Assembly: GCA_030704615.1 (NCBI GenBank)
Contig: CM060733.1
Span: 62,870,001-62,930,000, forward strand
DNA from: Takakia lepidozioides
Taxonomy: Eukaryota; Streptophyta; Takakiopsida; Takakiales; Takakiaceae
DNA length: 60,000 nucleotides
Reading direction: 5' to 3'
Part shown: in pieces, positions 38,301 through 49,627 of the stretch
Numbering within the stretch: position 1 is the stretch's first letter
How the letters are laid out: each line of letters begins with the position of its first letter
Notes under the pieces: model-generated
The model's database searches: none
The model's input: only the letters and a program-made list of their open reading frames with translations
Told to the model about the DNA's origin: nothing
Program-made: the position numbers and the translations under genes

Positions 38301-38982
38301 GATACCTCTCAAACAACTTAGGCTTTCCAGCCGCATCTCTGCAACCTGCTCCCACTCTGGGTGTGCAGCAAATAGGGTAGCTTCCTGCTCCTCATCCAGT
38401 CCTCCTCCAGTCATACTCTCTGACTCCTCGAGGTCTTCTTGTAGCAGGTAATCTACTAGATTTCTTTGTGGTAATTTGTATCTCGTGTATCCCATTATGC
38501 ACGGTTAGTAACTGAGAATTCCAGTCATGGAATACCCTGGCCTGTTTCAGCCACGGACGTCCCAATAATAAGGAGTAAGCCTCCATGACTTCATCCATTT
38601 TTAATACAGTTACTGTGATCATAAAGATCATTTTCTGTATCTGTATCTTAACTCCTCTTATTAATCCCAATGGCTGTACACTTCTTTGATCTGCCATTGT
38701 TACTGTAAATGGGGCTGGTTTCATGTTACTTAGACCAAGCTTCTTCCTTAATTGGTCTGTCATGATATTTACTCCAGAACCACCATCTATCAGTACATCA
38801 GTTAGTTCTGTGCTTCCAATTCTCAATTGGATTACTGGCATAGAATCATCAAAGTCCATGACTGCTCGCCCTTCCGGCTTCACATTATAACTGGTCACCT
38901 TGCTGTTCAGGTCTGTGTTTCCTGTCTCTTGGGCAATTCGATTGATTGCTTGATACAGCCTGTGCCTACAATAAGGTGCCAC
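35165..38982 (-). CDS. pol: Ty3/gypsy pol: protease, reverse transcriptase, RNase H, integrase (frame-disrupted)
   Basis: Domains run 5' to 3' on the minus strand. Retropepsin at 38982-38392 has [11 protein letters not shown] (DGG instead of DSG, as in several plant gypsy elements). Reverse transcriptase at about 38095-37357 has [45 protein letters not shown] and FLDDF (the YxDD box as F-L-D-D). RNase H at about 37106-36900 has [14 protein letters not shown] and [19 protein letters not shown]. Integrase at 36599-35165 has an HHCC zinc region, then the catalytic core with [19 protein letters not shown] and [12 protein letters not shown], and the C-terminal [12 protein letters not shown] module. 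At least six frameshifts break the frame. Gag and pol were probably one polyprotein. Confidence 0.9.
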
Positions 38983-39159
38983 AGCTAATAGCTGTCCAAT
39001 GGTAATTTCTGCTTTTGGTCTGACATATTACTTCAGCCAAAGTCTCTTCATTACTTTGCATGTCTGCATCTTTTTTTTCCTTTCTTCCTCACTCCTTCTT
39101 TTCTCCATCCGAATCAGAGGAATCTGCCACAGGAATATCAGTACTCTTTTGCATTTCCC

Positions 39160-41344
39160 TTATAGTATCTGCCACTTCCTTGTGCAGTTCCTTCTCATCT
39201 TTCCAAGTCTCTTCATCTTCAGGCATATCATTGCCACTTCCATCTCATCTTCTTCCTCTTCTACTGGAGGTATTAGTTTGGCTTTACTTCTTGTTACTAT
39301 CATTGTACTTACTTCTGGTACAACACATGGCCTAACCATGTGAGCTGCCACCACTGGGCCCTCATTCACAGGAGCTCTCATCTCATTCTGGTGTCTTATC
39401 CAGAATGAACAGGCTGCCTTGCGATGTCCTGGCTGATTACAATAGTAACATAGCTCTTCACCATTGGGTCCTCGCCCTTGGTCTGTTCTTGGATTATTTC
39501 TATAATCCTGATTCCCGGGCTGGTAATTCCCCCTTGGATTACCCTGATAGTTGCCTCTGGAATTTCCTTGGTAATTCCCTCTTGAATTACCTCTCCCTTC
39601 CATGCCATTGTTATAACCACCAGACCTACCATAGTGGTCCTGATCATTGTTTCTTCTTGGCTGGGGCTGCACCTGATGCACCCTTACTTGCCTAGGTTCT
39701 CTTGCAGCTGTCCTTCTGTTGTAGTAACAATTCTCAGTAGAATGGTTATCCATTTTACAGATAGTACAGTGTTTCTCCTTCATGTGGCATTCTGTGGTGG
39801 TATGGCCTTCATTCTGGCACTTTGCACACCATACACCCTTCCTCCAATGTGTTGCAGCCTCTGTGGCATACTTCTTCAAGATTTCTTCCAATTTTTTTTC
39901 ATAGTTATCCCTCTTCAACTTCTCCTTTCTCTTACTCTTTCTTTTTAGTTCTTGCTCTTCTTCTTCATCTGACTCATCCTCAGAGTCCTCATCTTCTTTT
40001 TTCTCTCTCCTGAGCATTCCCAATTGCTCAATTCTGTTCGCAGTTTCAAATGCCTCCTCCACTGTATTATGGGGTAACATATCCACTTTCTTTTGCAACT
40101 CTGGTCTTAGTCCACTCACAAACCAAGTCTTCTGTAAACCGGGCGCTGGTACTGCAGCCAGCTTTTTCATCATCAATTCCATCTTCTCCATATACTCTTC
40201 AACAGTTTCATGCTTCTTCTGCTTCAGCTGTTGTAAACTTCCATACACTTCATCCTCAGTTTTACTTGTCCTGAACCTATTTCGAAATGCTGTATTCAAG
40301 CCATTCCAGGTTAGGAAATGATTATCAGGGAATCTTGCATACCATTCACTTGCTTTCTTGATAAGTGAACAAGGAAACAGTCTCATCTTGGCATCATCGC
40401 CATTCTCATTGTTCACTATACACATGTGCTCAAATTGGCTAATGTGTACATCGGGATCCCCTTTTCCTGAATATATTGGAAAGGGTGGTTTTGCCCGTGT
40501 TGGTTGTAACGCCATCTGTGGCCCTACCTTCTGCCCACTGACAGGTGCTGGCACCCTTGCTGGTGCTGGTCCTTCTGGACCTGTTGTTTTTGTGGTGGAT
40601 CTTCCACCAAGTGGTGGCCCTTGAGCACTCCTTGCTTCTGGCCCCACGATATTCACAGTATTCCCAGCTTCAGTTGCACTACTTCCCACACTCCCTGTCC
40701 CCCCAGAGCCAGATCCAGGCAGCCCGCCTGATCCCCCTGAGCCGACACCTTCGTTGGCCTGTGATCCAAGTGCTCCACTTGATCCAGGTCCAACGGGTTG
40801 GGATGTCCTGGTTGTAGTCTCAACCTCAGCTGTTGGGTCTACTTCTTCATATTCTTCCTCTTCTTTCTTTCTCTCTCTTTTTTCATCCTCCAAGTTCTGC
40901 CCTTGGGTTTCTTCTTCACTCATGTAACTCAACTGTAATGGTGTTGGAGAGTCTGAACTCTCCGTTGGCTCTGCCACATCCTCTTCTCCTTCTTCACCTT
41001 CTTCAGAAACTGGAGTTCCTGCTTTTGGTGTTCCATGCCAACTCTTATCAAAGATTTCTGTCAAGTCTTTTATCCAAGGATGTACCTCAGATCTTTCACC
41101 TCGTGATTGATCTTCTTCCTGTACCAATTCCCTTAATCTTTCTTGCAAAGAAACAGAAGGAGTGGCATCCAACTCTAGTTCTTCCCGGTATAGGTGATGC
41201 ACTCTTTGATCTTGATGGTGTGAGAGGTCCAGATGATTCCCCTATGTCTATTCCTCTCTCCCAAAGATATGGATAATTAGCTTTCAGATAGCTTTCTCTT
41301 TTTGCTGAATATCTCTGTCGTCTAGCTTCTCTTTCATCACTCAT
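39160..41344 (-). CDS. gag: Gag polyprotein with zinc knuckles
   Basis: The start ATG at 41344 (MSDEREARRQRYSAKRESY) is supported by the same start in the related copy at 45080. One frameshift near 41190 joins this leader to the main 680-residue frame. The leader and an acidic Gly/Ser-rich stretch are followed by the retrotransposon gag core (PPFPIYSGKGDPDVH, EWYARFPDN, then FRNRFRT). After a Lys/Glu-rich coil come two Cys-rich segments (CAKCQNEGHTTTEC and CTICKMDNHSTENC) and, after an RGNYQ-rich repeat, a classic CYYCNQPGHRKAAC knuckle. The end runs into protease through another small frame change. Confidence 0.9.
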
Positions 41345-41364
41345 GTCCCATGTCTTTCATTTCT

Positions 41365-41949
41365 TTAATGTGGCAATAACCAAAACTCTCTTCTGTAATA
41401 TCTCTCGTATATGCCTGGGTTTCTTTCAAGCTTCAATGCACCCTTGGCTATACTTGAAGTCTCCGTTACCATATAACCATATGGCAAACAAGTCTGAAAA
41501 GCTGTTCTTGGTGTGAGTTTGATCCACAAAATATCCTTTGGAATCCAATTCTTTACCAGTACAAGCTCTTCATGCATATGAGTATAAACATTCACCTTTC
41601 TTTCTTCCCAGCCTTCAAACTCTACTCGTTTAATGGATAGCAATGCTATCACATAAACCAATGTTGGTAACCAACGTGCTCTTCCTCTACAGGCTACCTG
41701 ATAAATCTTTATCACTCCTTTCTCCAGACCCCATTCTGGATCAGCATCATGCACTCGTTTAAGAATATTTTCTTTACAACCGTCTGGCAATTCCAAGAAC
41801 CTTTGAAAGAATTGTTTGGACAATCTTTCTTCCTTCGTTCCACAGGGAATTTGATTCACTTCAAATTCTTTAATGGTCCAACCACCATGATCCCACCAGA
41901 TGCCTGTCACATCTGGTTGTTCATGTCCCAGTCCCCCAGTATGGTCGCC
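41365..41949 (-). CDS. ORF upstream of gag in the retrotransposon
   Basis: An open frame of about 190 codons lies between the primer-binding site and gag. It includes WWDHGGWTIKEFEVNQIP, RWLPTLVYVIAL and LPYGYMVTE. The related copy keeps parts of it (FQTCLPYGYMV, ALKLERNPGIY), so it is conserved in the family. No in-frame ATG lies near its start, so translation may need an indel to be corrected or a non-ATG start. No known domain is recognised. Confidence 0.55.
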   Translation of the reverse strand, partial: GDHTGGLGHEQPDVTGIWWDHGGWTIKEFEVNQIPCGTKEERLSKQFFQRFLELPDGCKENILKRVHDADPEWGLEKGVIKIYQVACRGRARWLPTLVYVIALLSIKRVEFEGWEERKVNVYTHMHEELVLVKNWIPKDILWIKLTPRTAFQTCLPYGYMVTETSSIAKGALKLERNPGIYERYYRREFWLLPH

Positions 41950-41950
41950 A
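41933..41950 (-). other. Primer-binding site of the retrotransposon
   Basis: Two bases after the 5' LTR, the minus strand reads TGGCGACCATACTGGGG. It starts with the TGG needed to pair with a tRNA CCA end. The specific tRNA cannot be named without a search. Confidence 0.6.
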
Positions 41951-41952
41951 AA

Positions 41953-42898
41953 TGTCGCGCGGCTTTTACTCACCCATCCCTTCGCTATCGAGGCGGAAAC
42001 TCCAAGATAGAAGAGTTGGAAATCTCTAAGTACTCAGCCCGCGCAGAACAATCAGTCATGACCTACAGCTAGTGTATCATGGGGGTGTTTCCTATTTGTT
42101 TCCCTTTTGGTATTCATGTTACTATCTTACCATTGATAATTAAGTATCAGTTTGCTTTATCAATCTATTGGATTCCTCAACTCATCCATTCATTCCACAG
42201 CTTCACTCAGATCTCTCTACACAGTGTGATTGTATCGTAAGTATCCGATTATGATTTATCAGGTATCAGGCCGAAGCCATTGTGTCTCTAATCTGCTCTA
42301 CAATATCATTACAGCTTGCATATATCAAGCATCTACTCATCATCTCTCTATCTTCACTTCCGTCTTTATCTCTGCCCGATCCCCCTCCTCTATCCCAAGA
42401 AGTCCTCCTCCGAAATCCCCTCCTCAATTCCCCGTTTCCCTTTTATCTTCCTATCCGCGGTTCTAACCGTTTCCCTCACTAACCGTCGTCTGTGAACTAA
42501 CATGTTCCCTTCGCAGGTGTTGTTCCCCACAGTCGTTCCCTGTCCTACTCTTCGTTCCCTATGATCGTGACAGCTGTGTCAAGCTGTGACTGGCTGTGTG
42601 AAACTGTGACGGCTGTGACTGGCTGTGTGTGACCTGTGACGGGCTGTGTTGGCTGTGTCTGTGCTTGTGGGCTGTGACGGCTGTGTGTGGCTGTGACTGT
42701 GCTGTGACTGCTGTGCTGTGACGACTGTGACGGGCTGTGTTGGCTGTGTCGCTGTGACGACTGTGACGGGCTGTGTAACCCCCCCTCTACAGTGCGCTGC
42801 TGTCACCCCTAAGGCTCCTGTTGGTCTCAGTCTGTGCAAAAATTAAGGGTACCCTACAATCCCGTATAAGTGTCTAAGTCCCCGACAGTCCTCTAACA
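41953..42898 (-). repeat. 5' LTR (right in the window) with CTGTGA minisatellite
   Basis: The ends are the same as in the left LTR. The CTGTGA array at about 42570-42780 has a different number and order of units from the one in the left LTR. This is expected for a fast-changing minisatellite. Confidence 0.92.
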
Positions 42899-42903
42899 GC
42901 TAG

Positions 42904-43450
42904 CAGCAAGGCAAGGATGTATGCATGATTTGTGCAGAGGCATGGATAGCTGAAGGAACAGGGGTAGAGTGTGGGCACAGATTCATCCAAGAGGGCCAGA
43001 TTTCCAAGCACAAGATTACCTATGATTCCTTGTGGATCAATAGCTACAAGAAACTTGCATGGGTAGATGGTCAACTAAAGGCAGCAGCTGCAGCGGCACA
43101 GTTGATAAAGTCAGGCACCTCAACCATGACCACAGCTTATGGAAGAGGATCAAGACAGGGAGCCCACAATGCCTCTTCTAGCACTTCTGTGCTGGGCTGC
43201 ATTGCGCAGCCTGGCCTCTACCTCCTTGGCCCTGACTCTTAGTCTTTAGTGCTCTCTCCTTGCTTAGTTTTTAGTACTTCTCTTGCAGCTTTTTGCCTCT
43301 GGTCTTGAAGCATTGCCTTCCTAGGTCGACCTCTATGGCACCGGGTTTGAGGTTATTTTTTCCTTATGTACTTCTTGTCCCCCATTATATAATAATTTTC
43401 CAGGGCCTCCGTCCCTGTTCATTATATATGTTTATATATACGACTTCTAC
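42904..43450 (+). mobile_element. LINE-like 3' part: terminal coding stretch and 3' end
   Basis: A frame ending in a stop at 43242 encodes KHKITYDSLWINSYKKLAWV and an Ala/Gly/Ser-rich tail. From 43260 to 43440 the sequence matches, motif by motif, the LINE-like 3' end at the window start (TTTTTCCTTATGTACTT, AATAATTTTCCAGGG, CCCTGTT). I infer that the coding stretch is the end of the element's ORF, but the protein is not one I recognise. Confidence 0.4.
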
Positions 43451-43499
43451 CATAGTAATAATAATGACTGCATCTATTTTCACTCTCCAATAGTAATGC

Positions 43500-43700
43500 A
43501 CCACGTGGCAGAAATACAAATGTGTAGAAATTTATAATAAACACCCCATCATGACACATGTCAATCTCGTGAGGGACCACGTGTAAAAACTGTAACGCGC
43601 CACGTGCTGCAACCGGATTAGCACGCCCGTAGTCATAGTTACAGTCATGGAGAGCAAACGCTCTGCCACGTGTCGTTTTCTGTATCGAGCACGTGTCACT
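43500..43700. promoter_or_regulatory. Cluster of five CACGTG G-boxes (ABRE-like)
   Basis: CACGTG occurs at 43502, 43578, 43601, 43667 and 43690, and a CCACGTCA site lies near 43788. Several have ABRE flanks (CACGTGGC, CACGTGTC). Such sites bind bZIP and bHLH factors in plants. No clear gene follows within 300 bp: the frame at 43647-43907 has no known motif, and the retrotransposon fragment starts at about 43985. Confidence 0.5.
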
Positions 43701-43984
43701 CTTGCACAGCCGCTGACATGGCGGCCACTGTCCGTTCAGTCATTCAATAAAGCCAGCGTGTATGACTATGAGCGCGCTGCTCAGGCGCCACGTCACACAA
43801 AGCCCGACGAATGTCACATACGACTCCGTGGCAGCCACGACTACCATGTCACAATTAACAGGGGTTTTACGACAACAAAGTCAGGGAGTCGTAAATGGCT
43901 TTCATAACTGCATTTGCAGTCATAATATGCAATCCTAAAAGCCAACTTTTCTTCTAGTGACTATTGTAGGCTACTATACATTTC

Positions 43985-45921
43985 CTCCGCGGTTATGTCC
44001 TGAATCTGTTCCGGAATGCTGTTCTAAGGCCATTCCAGGTTAGAAAATGATTATTAGGAAATGAGCATACCACTCATTTGCTTTCTTGATAAGTGAACAA
44101 GGAAATAATCTCAATTTTGCATCATTATCATTCTCATTGTTCACTACACACATGTGCTCATTTATTGATTGACGTGTACATCAGGATCCCCTTTTCCTGA
44201 GTAGACCGGAAAGGGTGGTCTCATATGTGTCAGAGCTACTATTGCCATCCTTGGCCCTATTCCTGGCCCTGTGGTTGGTGCTGGACCTCCTGTAGGTGCT
44301 GGTCCTTGAGGACCATGTGGTAGTGGTTGAACCACCACCAAGTGTTGATCCTTGAGCACTTACTATTACAGGCCCTCCTGTATTTGCAATACCCCCAGTT
44401 CCAGTTGTACTACTTCCCACACTCCCTGTCCCTCCAGAGACGGATCCAAGCTGCCTGCTTGATCCCCCTGGACCGACACTTTTGTTGGTCAGTGATCCAA
44501 GTGTGTCACTTGATCCTGGACCAACAGGTTGGGATGTCCTGTATGCAGCACCAACATCAACTGTTGGATCTATGTCTTCATAATCATCATCTTCCAAGTT
44601 TTTATCTCGGCTTTCATCCTCCAATTTCTTATCCTAAGTTTCTTCTTTGCTTATATAACTCAATTGAATTGGTGTTGGAGAGTCTGAACTCTCTGCAGGC
44701 TCTTCCCCATCCTCCTCTCCTTCGTTGGCAGGTGTATCAGAAACTGGAGTTCCTGCTCTTGGTGTACCATGCCAGCTCTGATCAAAGATTTGTGTCAAAT
44801 CTTTTATCCAGGGATGCACCTTCGATCTTTCCTCCTGTGGTTGACCCTCTTCCTGCACCAACTTTCTTAATTTTTCTTCTAAAGAATAAGAAGGAGTGGC
44901 ATCTAAATTATGATCTTCAAGTATTGGTGATGTACCCTCTGGTTTCGGTGGAGTGAGAGGTCCAGATGATTCTCCTATGTCTAGTATTTCTCTCTCCCAA
45001 AGATATGGATAGTTAGCTTTTAAATAACTTTCTCTTTTTGCCGCATATCTCTCATTTCTTGCTTCTCTTTCATCACTCATGACCCATGTCTTTCATGTCT
45101 TTGATGTGGCAATACCCACAACTCTCTCCTGTAGTACCTCCCATATATGCCTGGATTTCTTTCAAGCTTTAATGCATCCTTGGCTTGACTAGAAGACTCC
45201 GTTACCATATAACCATATGGTAGGCAGGTCTGAAAGCAATTCCAAGAACTTCTGAAAGAATTGTGTGGACAGTCTTTCTTCCTAAGTTTCACAGGGAATT
45301 TGATTCACATCAAATTCTTTAATTCTCCATCCTCCATGATCCCACCAAATGTCTGTCACCTCTGCTTGTTCTTGAATCAGTTCCCCAGTATGGTCGCCAA
45401 ATGTTGAGCGGCTTTTACTCACCCATCCCTTAGCTTTCCGGGGTGGAAACTCTAAGGTAGAAGATTAGAAATCTCTAAGTACTCAGCCCGCTCAGAACAA
45501 TCGGTCATGACCTACACCTAGTGTATCATGGGGGTGCTTTCCTAATTTGATTCCTTCTTGCATTCATGTTTAGTTAAGCCTTAAGGTACCTTACAACCTA
45601 GGGTTATGTATCGGATTGCTTCTGTAATCTACCAAGTTCCATCTTATATCCTAGTTATACATTCCACAGCTTCTCTCAGGTCTCTCTACACAGTGTGAGT
45701 ATGAATTAGCATGTATCGTATTTATAACTATCAAGCGTTAGGCCGAAGCCATGGTGTCTCTAAGTCTACTCTACAGTATGGTGGGAACTCCTTCTCTATA
45801 AGACACAGAGTGAGAACTGCTTCAGTTCTCAATTCCTCATACTCTACAAGATTCACCACTTTTGCACACAACTTCTTAAATACACGACATACTCGCAAAA
45901 TGGCCCTTCGAGGACCACTTG
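43985..45921 (-). mobile_element. Partial, diverged copy of the same Ty3/gypsy family
   Basis: The minus strand encodes the gag N-terminal half (start ATG at 45080, then frames 44634-45080 and 44181-44624), with clear similarity to gag of the complete element. Part of the pre-gag ORF follows at 45077-45292. An LTR beginning TGTTGAGCGGC at 45402 runs to about 45921, where the DNA transposon copy 2 begins. Gag is cut off at about 43985. This is an older, truncated insertion. Confidence 0.85.
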
Positions 45922-45931
45922 GGAGGTTTAC

Positions 45932-46060
45932 TATTTCATGAGCAGAAACCATGAGCCATGAGCCATGAGCCGCATGAGCCGCATGAGCGGTGAGCCGAAG
46001 TCTAAGATACGCGGATTTCATGAGCGGACTCCTCCAAATTTGGAAATGCGGCAGATTAAA
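45932..46060. repeat. Terminal CATGAGC heptamer array of copy 2
   Basis: At least seven CATGAGC(C/G)-type units occur in tandem, then GGATTTCATGAGCGG. The left end of copy 1 (8168-8225) has the same heptamers in smaller number. Short tandem motifs at transposon ends commonly bind transposase; that role is inferred here. Confidence 0.65.
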
Positions 46061-46767
46061 CAAGTATTAAAATAATAGTTTTTTATTTGACCTTGCCGTT
46101 TTTGGACGTTCCAGATCATGTAATGCGGCGAAGATATGTCGTCAGTAACAAGTCCGCTCATGGTTTTATAGATCCGCTCATGGAAATAAGTGACCGTGCA
46201 ACGGGAAATCCAGTATACCACTGCAAAAGGACGTCGCATACTGGCCTGTATAGAGTATTCCGCGGTTTTACATGCCTTAACATTGGAATGAAGCTGACCC
46301 TTTTGCCGCGATTGAACCAATGGAGTCTGCACCAATACAGTCTGCAGTACTTCACAATTCTGTCTTCTTCGGGTATTCGGCGGGAAAGGTTTGCAACTGA
46401 ACTGGGAAATAGGGTGCCGCATTAGGGTTCGCACGTGCGAAATTTCGGAGCGGTTTGGTGTTGGCGAAGGCCGCCTCTGGGGGTACCTACGACGATACTT
46501 GGAAATTCGGCGCCGCATTTCCTTGTCGGAGGTCGAATGAGGAGAGCAAGTTTTCGGAAAGCAGAAAAACATGAACCCTCCAACATACAAAAATACATGC
46601 ACGTGGAAACAAGTGAACGATATAGTAATATCTTAGTTCGATCAAAACAGGTTACTGGTAGGCAAGACATATGTCGGACCTTTGTGTGGCCAGAGTCTGA
46701 GGTACTGGCAGCAGTACAGTTCTACTATCCGATGGGCGTACCATTGTATGTGGACCGCAAGCCAAGC

Positions 46768-49579
46768 TCACTGGTCCCCTGGATCCATATTCAGAAGAGT
46801 GTGAACCTCCTGGGGGCTCAACCCTGGTGCATGTATGAAGTGATGAGTTGTGGAATTACAACGGAGTCTCTTTAGGTACACGTAGTACAAATGCTTGCAA
46901 GGGCAGTATGATGCCCCCTTGTTCGCCATGATCTGGAAGTCGGTGCAATTGCAGGTGGGTAATTCTGAAATGGTGATGGTGTACACCTCATTGCGAACAG
47001 CTGAGCCCGCCGTGGCCATCTGATACACACGCCCGAATCCTGGTGGGGGCACTTCTGTCGAGCTCTGGATTGTACAGTTCATCCGAAGTGCATTCCCCAT
47101 CCTTGTCTCGTTCACTTTTGAGGGAGGTCGCCGCCTCTTCGGTTTCCCCCAACGGTGTGTAGGATGCTTAGAGCTGTCGTGTCCCATTGTTCTTGCTCTC
47201 ACAGGGGTCGGTGGTGGAGGCTGTGGAAGCGGAAATGGTTGTCTGGGGCACGTCAGTGCGCTGCACCATCCGAAATCCTGCGGCGGTAAGGGCGTCGGCC
47301 TCAACCTGACTCAGATCGCAGCCTGGTTCCACCGGCCACACCGGGGGAGCCTCTGGCATTGTCTGTATGCCGTACTTGGGCTTTCCATACACGCAAGTCA
47401 TAATGTCGTGCCTGCAGAACCAGAACTGGGTGGTTGTCGCCTCCGCAAACTTTGCATGGACAAATCTTCCTGTAAAAGTAGGAGCAGGGACAGCCCCATC
47501 TGGATTCCTCCTTATCATCTCTAAACAACGTTGCCGTGTATCCACACGAATTGCGGAACACCTTCCTCGAAACGACGGCTTTGTGCGAGCAATTCTCCAC
47601 TGTGAGGCAGACACAGTCGTCTCCACAATGGCTTGGCCATACTGCATAACAGCGGGCGGAATGTGGGGCAAGGGAGCGGTGGGAATTTGTTGCACGAAAT
47701 CCCCGGTTGAAGGCGACGGCGATCTGGAATTTCTTGGGCTTCCACTGCTGGAAGACACATTGTGCGGCAACATGACGGGACCTCGAGGTGCTGTCCGAAT
47801 GTTCCTGTCGGATCTCCAGGAATCCTCTTCGCACCCGGGTTCCTCTTCAATCCTCCGCCTGACAGGGCGAGTCCGGACGTCCCCCTCTAGGTGTTCACCT
47901 CTGCGGTGCAGAGGCGTCCCTTTGATCTTCTCTCGCAATGCTGTCGCCCATTTCACTGGATTCTTGGACCTCGAAGCTGTTCGTACCAACAATTCCTCCC
48001 TGTCCGGCCCAAAGCCCCATTGTTTGCCGCTCAGGAACTTGTAGTACGTGGCTTGCTGCATGATTGCTCTGTCGATGTCCTCCGTTGTGGCCGTCACTAC
48101 GTCCACCAGATGTGCGGCAGAAGACGCTCGCCAGGAGGAGTGGACCGATTCTGCCATATTCGTGTTCGGCATGTCCGTGTCGGAATCCAAGCACCGCTCC
48201 TAGAAGGACACAAACAACGGTGAGGGACCAATCGAAATGTCCGTAACAGAAAGACAAATGAACGAAAATGACAGCAGCCTACCTCCCGCATGTACTGTCC
48301 GAACTGTCGATACCGAAAATGCCACACCCCAACCAGCTGTGCAATGCTCCCAGATTGGTTGTCTCCACTGCACCTGACGTGTTCCACCAAGCCTCGATGA
48401 TAGCAAACTTAACCTCCGCGTCATCAAATGTGGGTGCATCCTTCCACGCCGTACAAAGGACACGGTGTTCAGCCTGGAATGAGCTAGCAACAAATTGGTA
48501 GTGTAGTGGGATAGACTCTGCATCCAATGGAATCCACAGGATCTCTCTTTCCCCTCCATTGGAACATTGGGGTCCTCACCGTACACACGCCGCACCGCTG
48601 CCCAGTTGGCCTGAGCGTTGTCTGCCATGAATCCCCTGAAATTGGGCTCTGGCAATCCCGCCCTTGCCATCTGCTGGTTTATGCCCTCCCACAGATGCAT
48701 CTCGGACTGTGTGTCCTCCCCTTTCATCTCGCAGATTGCAATCGTCATGAGCCTCTTGGAGTGATAGTCATAAACATGCGCACCCATAGTCACCCACTGA
48801 TGGTTTGTAATTCGCTTGATGTGATCAAACATCACCCAAGCATTCGACAAGTTTCCAGTTGTCATGCGAGTGACCAAGTCGACTCCACTCCCAGGCCCAC
48901 ACGTCGACATTTTGAAAATGTAACAACGATCGGATTCGCTGCCTTGCCCTGGAAACCTGCTACCTTGGATGTAGTCATATCCAGTCATTCGTTTCACCTC
49001 CAGGATTGAGTACATGTCCGACCCCCTGCCGAACTCCTGCTTGCAAGATACGATGTGATTCCGCACATTCGGACTACAAACGTGCGAGACGGACTCCAAG
49101 AGGTCACGCATCTCGTCTTCGGTCAAGGGCTCTCGGTCGGAACCATCTTCAGACATGATTTTGCCAAGAGCAATCTTGTGGGCTGCCTTCAGCTGAATCT
49201 GCTTTGGTCTGGCTCCGGGGCTCAATTTCACCTCCTCTTTTATGATGTCGTGTGCTTCCTGCACAGCCTCACGCATGTTGCCTCTCGCCAAGGGGTGGCA
49301 GTGGACCCCAACGTGTATGCAAGCTCTAGTCAAGTCCGGGAGCAAATGGATTACGTAATATTGCTTGGCTCTGCACATGGACATGCACGTCGGTGGTTCT
49401 TTGCAATGTGCACACTTGAAAGAACCCGCAGGAGCTTGGCTGGAGACAATGAATGGATGATGCGTTGTGCCAGTCCAATCCGTCTCGTTTCTCCGCCCTC
49501 CTTTGGAGAGAAAGTGGAAGCAGGTGGGATTGAGGCACCTCAGCTTCCCGCACAGAGGACATATCGTACACGAACACCA
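46768..49579 (-). CDS. SWIM-finger DDE transposase, copy 2 (two frame breaks)
   Basis: The frame opens at 49579 with a Cys-rich region (CPLCGKLRC, then CAHCKEPPTCMSM), a probable N-terminal zinc finger. The DDE-type core has Asp in VMFDHIKR (about 48840) and Asp in FMADNAQANW (about 48620), then CGFHW (a C-x2-H motif, about 48530). Glu in NMAESVH (about 48155) is the fourth key residue. The C-terminal SWIM finger CNCTDF...CPCKHLYY lies at about 46885-46950, and the stop is at 46768. An intron of about 80 bp (48201-48284) lies between YMREV and the Glu exon, as in copy 1. Single-base frame breaks occur near 48505 and 48365. The layout fits Mutator-like transposases; closely similar proteins are known to me from seed-free plants. 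Confidence 0.8.
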
Positions 49580-49627
49580 TCAGCAATTTTCGTGCTACTG
49601 GTCTTCGTCACACACCAGGGGTGTCCG

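Larger units (their letters stand above)
29927..42903 (-). mobile_element. Complete Ty3/gypsy LTR retrotransposon with extra ORFs
   Basis: Two LTRs of about 950 bp (29932-30881 and 41953-42898) begin TGT and end ACA. They are flanked by the 5-bp target duplication GCTAG (29927-29931 and 42899-42903). Coding runs right to left: a short ORF before gag, gag with zinc knuckles, protease, reverse transcriptase, RNase H and integrase in Ty3/gypsy order, then about 4 kb of extra ORF before the 3' LTR. Total length is about 12.97 kb. Near-identical LTRs mean a recent insertion. A related partial copy lies at 43985-45921. Confidence 0.93.

Noticed and set aside
46768-49579. hAT or CACTA assignment of the transposase
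   Set aside because: The C-x2-H between the second Asp and the Glu together with a C-terminal SWIM finger points to a Mutator-like enzyme; hAT dimerisation and TNP2 motifs are missing.
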